Assembly (NCBI GenBank): GCA_022984795.1
Contig: JALIHJ010000002.1
Coordinates: 124,001-188,000 of the forward strand
From: Fabrea salina
Taxonomy: Eukaryota > Ciliophora > Heterotrichea > Heterotrichida > Fabreidae
DNA length: 64,000 bases
Direction: 5' to 3'
Both the position numbers and the translations under genes were made by a program. Shown piece by piece: positions 57,024 through 64,000 of this stretch (position 1 is the stretch's first letter; the number at the start of each line of letters is the position of its first letter). The notes below the pieces were generated by a model that searched no databases, had not been told where the DNA came from, and worked only from the letters and a program-made list of their open reading frames with translations.

Positions 57024-58163
57024 ATGGACATATCGAATTCATCAGCAAAGGACGAAAGCACATTCATAACTTCAGTGCCAAAAACTAAAGGAGCGATAGA
57101 CCCTTCAGTGCCCAACTCAGAAACCATCAACAACCTGTACGGGCAATTAAATAATTGCATAAGTGTAACTTTCAAATAGAATTTAGACAGCAACCTAGGG
57201 AAGGTTCTTGAAAAGCACGAGTCAGAGTTTTTGGAAGAGTACAAAGCCCACATGTACACAGTGCAAAAAGAAATGCTGACTCTCAAAGAAAAGATTGCTG
57301 ACGAAGAACTTAAAAGACGCAGAGATGAAGAATTGAGAATTTTAGAAACTGAAAGAGACTGGTTTAGGAACGAAGCTTTAAGACTAGACAAAATCTGCAA
57401 AGAGTACAAAAGAAGCATGGAAATTTGGAAAAACAAAGCATTGACTCTCCAAGAAGACAGAAAGTTTATGGAGAACCAAATCCTCAACACAAAAAAACAA
57501 AACATGAAAATGAAAGAACAACTAGAGTCCAGAGACAACTTCAGCAGTGTGTCTAACCAAAACTCCTTTGTAAGAAGCGAAAAAGAAGTCAACTACAAAC
57601 AGCTGTCTGTAAGCCCCATAAAACCAGACCACAACTCAAACGAACAAAGGTATTTAAAAACTATCAAGCATCTTCAAAACCAGTTAGAAGCCCAAAAAAA
57701 AACACTCCAACTCCAAAAGTCTGCTTCAGCTAATTACCTTTTGGAAAAAGGAGAGCTGGAGGACTTCTTCATCCAGTGCATCGAAATAGTGAGGAAAGAA
57801 GTTGTTAGAAGAAAGCAAAGCAACAAGCGAATTCCTAGGTCTTTCAGTTCTAAGTCCTTGAGAAACCAAAAGCCCAAGGCTGAAGAAGTTAAGTTGGAAT
57901 CTTTTACTGACAATGACAAAAAGAAAGTTATGGAGTTGTTTGTGTCAAGTGGAGAAGTTTTGAGTCAAATCCAACAAAAGATCTTTCCACCTGCCAAAAA
58001 AAGACCCCCTACTGCATCCGCGGCGTCCTTGGGAACCCAAAATAGTTCCACTAACCAAATGCAGACTCTTCACGGCTTGTCTAAGCATGTGTTTAGTGTT
58101 CCTTCTTTCAAAAACAAAAAGGGGCTTATTAGACCTAGTTCCTCACCAAAATACTACAGTTAA
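57024..58163 (+). CDS. coiled-coil protein, one intron
   Basis: About 374 residues after removing the intron 57165-57179, which joins LNNCIS to NLDSNLGKVLEKHE. The first 60 residues are polar. A coiled coil at about 65-165 is rich in charged heptads (TLKEKIADEELKRRRDEELR, then ERDWFRNEALRLDKICKEYK, WKNKALTLQEDRKFMENQI). A second helical part (about 195-225, YLKTIKHLQNQLEAQKKTLQ) and a region with FIQCIEIVRKEVVRRK follow. The last 80 residues are disordered, basic and Ser/Pro-rich. The layout is typical of ciliary or centrosomal coiled-coil proteins. I do not recognise a family. Confidence 0.78.
57165..57179 (+). other. 15-nt intron in the coiled-coil gene
   Basis: GTAACTTTCAAATAG between the Ser and Asn codons. 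Without splicing the frame stops at its TAG. A at position 10. Confidence 0.9.
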
Positions 58164-58205
58164 GTAATTATTCACCGTCTTAATAAGTTGGCCCCCATAA
58201 TTTAA

Positions 58206-59381
58206 ATGAACATACCAAGCAGCTTGCAGAAAAGAGAGATTGGAGCACTTACAAGTCAACAATTCAAGCAAGCCTTCCGCTACCTTTCACTTTCGCAACT
58301 AGCTAATGAACGCTTCCAAAAGTTCAACTACCGCATTGGCCAAATCATGGAAATAGTTCCTACTTGCTCTCTTGTATTTCTAGTGAGCTCCCGAGGAAAG
58401 TGCATAGCAGTAAATAAATTCACAGGCAGGCAGGTTCAGGAGCTGACTTCTCCTGAAGGCATTGCCAAAACTCTGTTTTACAATCGCTCCAACGACACAG
58501 TCATTCTAATCACTGTCCAAAGTCCTGGCCAACTCAAGACTCAAGTTTTTTACATAAAAGACTTAGAGCAAGGTATACGCCGGAGCATAGACCTGTTTTC
58601 TAATGAAAACATGAGAAGTCCCGGATTTTTGGAGTTTGATGATGTGAACGAAGTCATTTTGACTAGGTCTGCTAACAACAGAATCTTCAAATTTTGGAAC
58701 CTTCGTGACTACACTTTCCGCTTTGCACTTAATGATTCTCAAGTAGAAGAAATTCGGCTTACTACAGACTTAGTTCTACTGGTGTACCCTCCTGAGTCTA
58801 ACATACTGACTTCAAAACTCTTGTCGATTAGTAACGGGTCTGTTTTAAATGTTTTTCAGTTTGAACTTGCACCACATAAGCCGATTGAACTTTTAGAACT
58901 TTTCAACGAATACTTGCTTTTAAAGCAAACTGGAGAAGTGCTTGTAATCTACAACCTGCTGCACTCTACCCAAGTGAAGGCACCCAATTTTATTTCACCT
59001 CAAGCCTTTATATTTCTCCAGATGAAAATGAAGTTCTTAGCTTTGAGACAAGGAGTAATGGAACTTTGGGACTTCGAAGGAAAGTGCCTTAAAGTTTACA
59101 ACGCACCTCTGACTAATGACAACATTGGGCCTTACATTCCCAGCAGGCTGTTTATAACAAGGACCCAAGATATTTTGTTGCTGTGCATGAAAGATAAGCC
59201 AAATTCCCAAAATAGAGAAACTGGGTGCTTGAAAATAATCGACCTTTTGAAAGGGTCTGTTGTTGGAGAAATCAAGCAACAAAGAGTTTTGACCAACGTC
59301 ACTACTTTGGCTTATGACGAGTACTATGGAACCATCTACACTGGACATCGCAATGGAAATGTCCTTAGATGGGCTAATTAA
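58206..59381 (+). CDS. WD40-like beta-propeller protein
   Basis: A 391-residue protein with regularly spaced beta strands and WD-like ends: IFKFWNLRDY, GVMELWDFEGKCLKVYN and GTIYTGHRNGNVLRWAN. Only some repeats have recognisable W/F-D ends, so it is a divergent seven-bladed propeller. Conserved-looking stretches are GQIMEIVPTCSLVFLVSSRGKCIAVN and NVTTLAYDEYYGTIY. No additional domain or membrane segment is found. It is a likely scaffold in a protein complex, with no specific assignment. The start at 58206 is preceded by AATTTAA. Confidence 0.7.
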   Translation: MNIPSSLQKREIGALTSQQFKQAFRYLSLSQLANERFQKFNYRIGQIMEIVPTCSLVFLVSSRGKCIAVNKFTGRQVQELTSPEGIAKTLFYNRSNDTVILITVQSPGQLKTQVFYIKDLEQGIRRSIDLFSNENMRSPGFLEFDDVNEVILTRSANNRIFKFWNLRDYTFRFALNDSQVEEIRLTTDLVLLVYPPESNILTSKLLSISNGSVLNVFQFELAPHKPIELLELFNEYLLLKQTGEVLVIYNLLHSTQVKAPNFISPQAFIFLQMKMKFLALRQGVMELWDFEGKCLKVYNAPLTNDNIGPYIPSRLFITRTQDILLLCMKDKPNSQNRETGCLKIIDLLKGSVVGEIKQQRVLTNVTTLAYDEYYGTIYTGHRNGNVLRWAN

Positions 59382-59412
59382 ATTATAATTAAATTTCCAC
59401 TATTGTAATATT

Positions 59413-60090
59413 ATGGAGCTTTTATACCGCAAAATGCTAGCTTCCAAAGGTCCTAAAATCATAGGAGTTGCTAGAAATTACTTAGGTCCAGAAACTACTC
59501 CTCCTAGCTCACCCATTATTTTCCAAAAGCCCTTATCCTCTGTGATAACTTCAAAAAGTCACATAAGAATTCCTCAAGGAACTAAAGTAGTGCACGAGGT
59601 AGAGCTTGGAGTCCTTATTAAGCAAAAAGGTTTCAATGTTAGTTTGGACAGAGCCAGTGATTTAATAGGGGGGTACTGCTTAGCACTAGACATGACTGCT
59701 TCAGATATTATTGCAGAAGCTAAGAAAGAAGGACTTTCTTGGGACATAGGCAAGGGATATGATACTTTCCTTCCTTTGTCAGAGTACCTCTCCCCAGAGA
59801 AGGTTAAGGACCCACACAACCTCGATATACAACTCACTGTGAATGGGGAGCTCAGACAAAAAGCCAACACTAAGGACCTTTACTTTAAGATTCCTTTCTT
59901 GATTCACTACTTAAGCACGATATTTTCTTTTGTGCCGGGAGACTTGATTTTAACAGGAACTCCCGGAGGGATTAGTCAAGTGAACCCCGGGGACGTTTTG
60001 GAAGCTAAACTCGAAGAAGAGGGTAGTTTGCTGCTAGAGGATACCTTTAAAGTGTCCACAAGCAATTTCAATACGAAAGTTTCAGAATAA
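59413..60090 (+). CDS. FAHD1: FAHD1-like acylpyruvase / oxaloacetate decarboxylase
   Basis: A 225-residue member of the fumarylacetoacetate hydrolase family, the length of FAHD1. It has KIIGVARNYLG, FQKPLSSVI, the metal-ligand segment VVHEVELGVLI, GYCLALDMTASD, KGYDTFLPLSEYL, LTVNGELRQ and GDLILTGTPGGISQVNPGD. FAHD1 splits acylpyruvates and decarboxylates oxaloacetate, usually in mitochondria. Here the N-terminus starts almost directly with the fold (MELLYRKMLASKG), so a targeting peptide is not obvious. The usual GTPxGVG motif reads GTPGGIS. The last 23 bases of its coding sequence overlap the convergent RING-like gene. Confidence 0.92.
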   Translation: MELLYRKMLASKGPKIIGVARNYLGPETTPPSSPIIFQKPLSSVITSKSHIRIPQGTKVVHEVELGVLIKQKGFNVSLDRASDLIGGYCLALDMTASDIIAEAKKEGLSWDIGKGYDTFLPLSEYLSPEKVKDPHNLDIQLTVNGELRQKANTKDLYFKIPFLIHYLSTIFSFVPGDLILTGTPGGISQVNPGDVLEAKLEEEGSLLLEDTFKVSTSNFNTKVSE

Positions 60091-61087
60091 TTACGTTTAA
60101 AAGGTTCAAAAAAATTACATAGCTCTTCAGTGTTAAGTATTGAGTGCTAACTCTATGGTTAGGATCAACCTTTCTTTTGCATCCTAAGCACAAAGTACTT
60201 TGGTCGGACTTGCACTTAACTAAACAGCAGTTCTTAGTTGAAACATAAAACAAAGAACAGTCTTCACACCTGAAAGTTTGGCTTTTCTTTGAACAGAAAA
60301 TTAAGTGGAAAGGATTGTAAGTTGTTTTTGTAAAGCAGCTAGAGCATACAGTATTTTTGCACGAAGTGCAGGTGAGGTTTTCTTGGTCAAAGGGTGTTAG
60401 AACTTCTTTATGGCAAACTGGGCATGCTATGTTTCTAGTTAGTTGTCCTAATACTACCTTTTTGGGTGGCTCAAGTTTGGTCGGTTTGAGTTTGGGTGAC
60501 TTGTATTGTGAACTATAGTCTTCAACTTGCTTTTTTGGAAGTTTAACTGGTAGATTAAACTTAACCTTCTTTGTAGGCTGAAGTTTCTTTTTGGATAACC
60601 CAAATTCAGAATTTAAGTTTTCAAGTGGAGGTCTGCTTGGGCGCTTAGTTACCAAATTGAAGTTTCTGGTTTTTCCAGAGCATAAGTGACAGTCTTCTGG
60701 GTGGAGCGACAGGCATTTGTGGCAGTAGCTGTGCAGGCATTTATCAAGAGTTATTATGCTCACTTCTTTGCACATGCTGCATAAGCAATTCACTTCCAAT
60801 TTTATTTGAAAGTTTAAAGAGTCTTTCAGGGATTTAACTCTTTCAAAGTCTTTTTGAGAAGGAAATTCTGTATTAATCTTTTGAATGAGCTTCTTCAAGC
60901 TTTCCATTTCAAAATTTGGAGCTTGAATCGAGTGTATGACTGGAGTAAGTGAAGAGCAGATACTGCATTTCAGAGTTCCTTGGGCAATTGGAGTGCAGTT
61001 TCTGCACACTCCGTGAACTTTGGAGTAGTTAACTTTGAAGTTCTGAGGGTTAGTTTTACACAGCATGCACATCTTTTCACAGTTCAT
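60068..61087 (-). CDS. cysteine-rich RING-like zinc-finger protein
   Basis: A 339-residue protein with several zinc-binding clusters: CMLCKTNPQ and CRNC...CSICSS at the N-terminus, CSMCKEVSIITLDKCLHSYCHKCLSLHPEDCHLC (residues about 105-140) with RING spacing, and a C-terminal set CPVCHKEVLTPF, CTSCKNTVCSSCF, FRCEDC and LCLGC. The middle is basic and low complexity (KPTKLEPPKKV). The RING-like cluster has a His in the expected place and fits a C3HC4 ligase, but the other clusters are unassigned. The gene ends at TGA and its 3' end overlaps FAHD1 by 23 bases. It lies eight bases downstream of RCHY1. Confidence 0.75.
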   Translation of the reverse strand: MNCEKMCMLCKTNPQNFKVNYSKVHGVCRNCTPIAQGTLKCSICSSLTPVIHSIQAPNFEMESLKKLIQKINTEFPSQKDFERVKSLKDSLNFQIKLEVNCLCSMCKEVSIITLDKCLHSYCHKCLSLHPEDCHLCSGKTRNFNLVTKRPSRPPLENLNSEFGLSKKKLQPTKKVKFNLPVKLPKKQVEDYSSQYKSPKLKPTKLEPPKKVVLGQLTRNIACPVCHKEVLTPFDQENLTCTSCKNTVCSSCFTKTTYNPFHLIFCSKKSQTFRCEDCSLFYVSTKNCCLVKCKSDQSTLCLGCKRKVDPNHRVSTQYLTLKSYVIFLNLLNVIILKLSY

Positions 61088-61095
61088 TTTTATAC

Positions 61096-61833
61096 TTAAT
61101 CTTTAGATGTGTTATAAGAATTGCAACTAGGACACTTGTGCCCTATGAAGTGGAAGTTAACAGTGGTATTGGCTTGACAGTCAAGACAGTGTATTTTGAC
61201 TTTAGTGTCCCTGTACTCCTCCGGCATGGGGTTTTCCTGGATCATTTTGTCCATAGCTTCTTCGTCTAAGTCAACTACAGTTTTCAGGCAAACAGGACAT
61301 CTGAACTGGCCGTTCTTAACCATGTAAGTCAAACATGATCTGTGAATAAAGTGTCCGCACCTCATAGGAGTGCAGGCTTTTCTGCTCGTAAAGATATCCT
61401 CTAAGCATACGGCGCAGTTGCCTGAAAAAGCCCCTTCCCGACAAGCATGGTTGTCTTTCATAGAAATGTGTAAGCATCCGTTACAGTTGTCACAGTGGAA
61501 GTACTCTTCAGAGTTTCCTTTTCTGCAGATTCCGCATTTATCACAGTGGTAAATATTCAGTTTAGGTCCACTGTCGAACAAAGCGCATTTACCGCAAAAG
61601 TATTCACCCATAACTGCATTGCAGCCAGAACACTCTTTGTTTAAGGGTTGTTCAAGTCCACAGGCTTTGCATTTGATTACTTTGACGGAGTGCCTGTCCA
61701 TCTTGTGTTGCTTTTTAACATCTCTTTGATTTTCGTAGTGAACTTCGTCGTGACAGAAACGGCAAGAAAAGAACTCATTGCAACAGGGAGCAAGAAGTTG
61801 GCATCCTCTTTGGTAATGACTGCAAGAATCCAT
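61096..61833 (-). CDS. RCHY1: RCHY1/Pirh2-type E3 ubiquitin ligase (CHY and RING zinc fingers)
   Basis: A 245-residue protein with the domain order of RCHY1. A CHY zinc finger comes first (CSHYQRGCQLLAPCCNEFFSCRFCHDEVH, then KCKACGLEQP). A CTCHY finger follows (YFCGKCALFDS, YHCDKCGICRKG, FHCDNCNGCL). Then come the RING-H2 (CAVCLEDIF, PMRCGHFIHRSCLTYM, CPVCLKTVV) and the final rubredoxin-like zinc ribbon (IHCLDCQANTTVNFHFIGHKCPSCNSYNT). The family polyubiquitinates target proteins and is nearly universal in eukaryotes. The stop codon of the upstream epsin gene abuts its ATG with no intervening base. Confidence 0.96.
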   Translation of the reverse strand: MDSCSHYQRGCQLLAPCCNEFFSCRFCHDEVHYENQRDVKKQHKMDRHSVKVIKCKACGLEQPLNKECSGCNAVMGEYFCGKCALFDSGPKLNIYHCDKCGICRKGNSEEYFHCDNCNGCLHISMKDNHACREGAFSGNCAVCLEDIFTSRKACTPMRCGHFIHRSCLTYMVKNGQFRCPVCLKTVVDLDEEAMDKMIQENPMPEEYRDTKVKIHCLDCQANTTVNFHFIGHKCPSCNSYNTSKD

Positions 61834-62892
61834 TTATATTATGCGGTATATTTGATCTTGAAGCTTAGGTTGTGAGGAACTTAGATCATCTAAGTCAAAG
61901 AGTTTGGATTCTAAGTCCTTAGGCTGGGTTGGTTCTTTTGATTCCTCTAAAGGCTGAGTGCTTAGTTGTGGGTTGGACTTAAGCTGTGACATAGTAGGTT
62001 CATTGAAGTTAATTTCCATGGCTGGTTGTGGATGTTGGTGAGTGTTGGGCTGTTGAGGCGGTGGTTGTTGAGTCCATAAATTATTAAAGGCTTCATTTAT
62101 ATCTATTTGGTTTTTTGGAGGATGTTCTTGAGCTTCTGTTGTCTTTTGAGGTTCAGGAAACTCAATATCGAACTTAAGTTGAGTAGGGTGTTGAGTTTCT
62201 GGAAAAACAAATTCAGGTTTAGCAGTGCTGGGAGTCTTGGGTCTAAGTATAATAGGTTTGAATATATCTGTAACGTTACTTGATTTGGGAGCAGGTTCTT
62301 CAACAGGTTGCTGAGGAGGTTCCTTCTCAACCGGTTTAATAGCTTCTTGGTGGAACGAGTTATATGAACTGCCGGAGCTGTCTTTTGCAAACCCCTTATG
62401 TACATCTTGAGAAGAAATACCTACAAATTTAGACACCTCTTTATGGGCTTTTTCTCTTTCGTCGTTAAGAATCCAAGGGTCAGAAGTCATTCGGCTAATA
62501 TACTTAGCCTTTTCCCGAATTCCACTTCCCCTTTCAATTTTATCTTCGCGATAAGTAAAGTCCTGCAGAATTCTGATTCTGTATTCTTCTTCCTTGATTT
62601 CTGAAATACAAGAGTTAGAGCCAAACTTCAATAAGTATTCAATCAGCGTTAGGGTTTTGTAAATCCTTCTCCACTTTCTTTTCGAACTGTCCAGGTACCT
62701 CCATACTAAATTCATAATCGATTTTCTTTCTCGAGGATGAAAAGACTTTTCAGAAATTTCTTGAAGCAAGGTAACTGGAGCTGAGTAGTTTTCGTTATTA
62801 CAAGCCTCTGCTACTGACCGCTCTAGTGGAGTTTTTGTAATACGGTCCCTGAAAGAAATAGCTGCTCTTTTGAAGTTCTTGAGTTTTTGCAT
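61834..62892 (-). CDS. epsin (ENTH-domain) clathrin adaptor
   Basis: A 352-residue protein. The N-terminal ENTH domain (about 15-150) has ERSVAEACNNENYSAPVTLLQEIS, VWRYLDSSKRKWRRIYKTLTLIEYLLKFGS and RIRILQDFTYRE. It binds phosphoinositides and bends membrane. The C-terminal 200 residues are disordered and rich in Pro/Gln/Asn, with several PKSS/NLW/FDIEFPEP motifs that could contact clathrin adaptors, and a DLDDLS acidic patch near the end. No ubiquitin-interacting motif is obvious. Its TAA is followed at once by the ATG of RCHY1 on the same strand. Confidence 0.92.
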   Translation of the reverse strand: MQKLKNFKRAAISFRDRITKTPLERSVAEACNNENYSAPVTLLQEISEKSFHPRERKSIMNLVWRYLDSSKRKWRRIYKTLTLIEYLLKFGSNSCISEIKEEEYRIRILQDFTYREDKIERGSGIREKAKYISRMTSDPWILNDEREKAHKEVSKFVGISSQDVHKGFAKDSSGSSYNSFHQEAIKPVEKEPPQQPVEEPAPKSSNVTDIFKPIILRPKTPSTAKPEFVFPETQHPTQLKFDIEFPEPQKTTEAQEHPPKNQIDINEAFNNLWTQQPPPQQPNTHQHPQPAMEINFNEPTMSQLKSNPQLSTQPLEESKEPTQPKDLESKLFDLDDLSSSQPKLQDQIYRII

Positions 62893-62907
62893 ATTTTACA
62901 ATTACTC

Positions 62908-64000
62908 TTATGAAAATGAATGATTCCCAGAAGCCATCTCAGGCAGCCCGACTTCGAAAGAAGACTTTTTCAACTCCAAACTTTCGTCAAGTCTAGCAAT
63001 TTCTACTTCAAGCACTTCATCAACGTTTTGGTCGTCTTCGTCTTCGCAGGAACTATTCCTGCCTATTTTGCCGTGCTGATGCAGTAAGTTGTTGTTCTGC
63101 TTGTATGGTTGAGGAACTTTAGAGTTCAGTCCAGCTTTTTCTATAAGTTCCTGGATGTCAGCTATACTCAGAGGTATTCCCGTGTTTATTGGAAGCAAAG
63201 GAATGTGGCCTTGGGGCATTGGACTTGAAAACAAGTCTGGGTGCTGGGAACCTCTAAAACAAGCAGGAATCAGCATCCAGGTTTTCTGTACAGAAATTGC
63301 TAAAAGGGTTCTTCCAGTTTGGAACTGCAGTCCTTTGTACTCTTCTAAAGCAATGGGTCGTTTTACTTGCACTGTAGTTCCAAACTTGCTTTTTTGGTCT
63401 TCTAGGTAAAAGTTTCCATCTCTGTACTTAAGTAAAGCATGGAAGCGCGACACAGAAATGTCTGAAATTCTTAGTTCGGAGTCATGCCCTCTTCCAATCT
63501 TTATTTGGTTTTGGCAACAAAGACTCACTACATGCAAGCCCTTACTGGAAACTCTGTCTTTGCATAAGGTTTCAAAAACAACATACTGAGCTGGAGGTTT
63601 GGGGATTTCTACAAGCTCTAGAATTTTTCCGTTCACGTTTAGTTTGTGAGGGTACTGTTTTTTGCAGAGTTCACACCCAAGTTCTTTCCAAGAAAAAGAA
63701 AGTGTGGTATCTGAAGAACGAGTAGTTAACTTGCTTCTTAGTGAGTGTTGTAAGCACTTTAAGTGTATGTACTTCATTGTTCCGTCACACAAGCAAGGTG
63801 ATATCAAAGGGTCGTTTTCGTCAAAGTCGTCGTTTAAGCAAATCCTGCATGGAATGGGAAACTTGGCATCCTGCTTTTCTTCGTCACTTTCAGAGTCCTC
63901 TTCCTCGTCAGCAAGCATGTCACTCAGAACAAAGTCCTTTAAATCCAGTCCACTAGGGTTTCCCATGATTTCTTTGACTCTAAGTTTGACTCTTCCCAAT
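62908..64000 (-). CDS. RINGv (MARCH-type) and FHA protein, possibly cut at its 5' end
   Basis: The frame is open to the window edge. An in-frame ATG is at 63966 (MGNPSGLDL), but GRVKLRVKEI upstream of it looks coding, so the true start may lie outside. The RING-CH finger reads CRICLNDDFDENDPLISPCLCDGTMKYIHLKCLQHSL, with CELCKK after it (C4HC3 spacing). It is followed by an FHA domain at about 175-245 (IKIGRGHDSELRISDISVSRFHALL). FHA domains bind phosphothreonine. RINGv E3 ligases are usually membrane proteins, but no membrane segment is seen here. A C-terminal acidic and serine-rich tail follows. RINGv plus FHA is a combination seen in ciliates but not in animals, as far as I know. Confidence 0.85.
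   Translation of the reverse strand, partial: LGRVKLRVKEIMGNPSGLDLKDFVLSDMLADEEEDSESDEEKQDAKFPIPCRICLNDDFDENDPLISPCLCDGTMKYIHLKCLQHSLRSKLTTRSSDTTLSFSWKELGCELCKKQYPHKLNVNGKILELVEIPKPPAQYVVFETLCKDRVSSKGLHVVSLCCQNQIKIGRGHDSELRISDISVSRFHALLKYRDGNFYLEDQKSKFGTTVQVKRPIALEEYKGLQFQTGRTLLAISVQKTWMLIPACFRGSQHPDLFSSPMPQGHIPLLPINTGIPLSIADIQELIEKAGLNSKVPQPYKQNNNLLHQHGKIGRNSSCEDEDDQNVDEVLEVEIARLDESLELKKSSFEVGLPEMASGNHSFS

Overview
The window is gene-dense nuclear DNA that looks like the macronuclear genome of a heterotrich ciliate close to Stentor. Three things support this. (1) Ten introns can be placed by joining offset reading frames, and all ten are exactly 15 nt, begin GTA, end AG and carry A at position 10. 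(2) The code is standard: TAA and TAG end most genes, TGA ends at least three, and no long frame needs TGA read as an amino acid. That argues against Blepharisma, which shares the tiny introns but reads TGA as Trp. (3) Spacers are extremely short (0-30 bp typical), and several convergent genes overlap at their stop codons. All assignments come from reading the sequence and from knowledge of families; no search was run.

Layout. 1-7.2 kb: the end of S-adenosylmethionine synthetase, a calpain, a methyltransferase, a DHHC palmitoyltransferase, the ribosome-assembly factor RLP24, an HP1-like chromo protein and a small unknown protein. 5.7-8.8 kb: two tandem importin-alpha paralogues. 8.9-16.1 kb: an array of eight head-to-tail genes for two-pass membrane proteins with a shared C-terminal PRPG motif. 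Their layout resembles the Erf4/GOLGA7 accessory subunits of palmitoyltransferases. The array holds a 91-bp G-rich tract, decayed gene ends, and two members with reading-frame damage. 16.1-24.5 kb: a cyclic-nucleotide phosphodiesterase, a kinesin-3 ending in a CaaX box, an NFRKB-like INO80 subunit, thymidylate synthase with what looks like a DHFR remnant, and a TPR protein.

24.5-40 kb: P4-ATPase flippase, ATG8 with an already exposed C-terminal glycine, an LRR protein, two PIN-like carriers showing patchy gene conversion, a MORN protein, a GPR180-like receptor, a C2-like protein, a FYVE-like/CRIB/PAK kinase, and Lon protease. 40-53 kb: two small secreted proteins, a degenerate histidine-kinase-like membrane protein, a GPI-anchor candidate, a coiled-coil protein, a VPS9 Rab5-GEF, a CK1 kinase ending in a CaaX box, VPS37A (ESCRT-I), TBCK and the DEAH helicase DHX16/Prp2. 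53-64 kb: a P2X-like channel, a SPRY protein, LRR and coiled-coil proteins, a beta-propeller, FAHD1, a RING-like protein, RCHY1/Pirh2, epsin, and a RINGv-FHA protein cut by the window end.

There is no operon logic. The genes are ordinary housekeeping, membrane-traffic, lipidation and cortical genes on both strands. Recurrent themes are membrane trafficking (VPS9, VPS37, epsin, TBCK, flippase, ATG8) and protein lipid anchoring (DHHC, the Erf4-like array, two CaaX proteins, several N-terminal MG motifs). The clustering of the lipidation genes may be chance. No RNA gene, transposon, virus-like element or CRISPR array was found.
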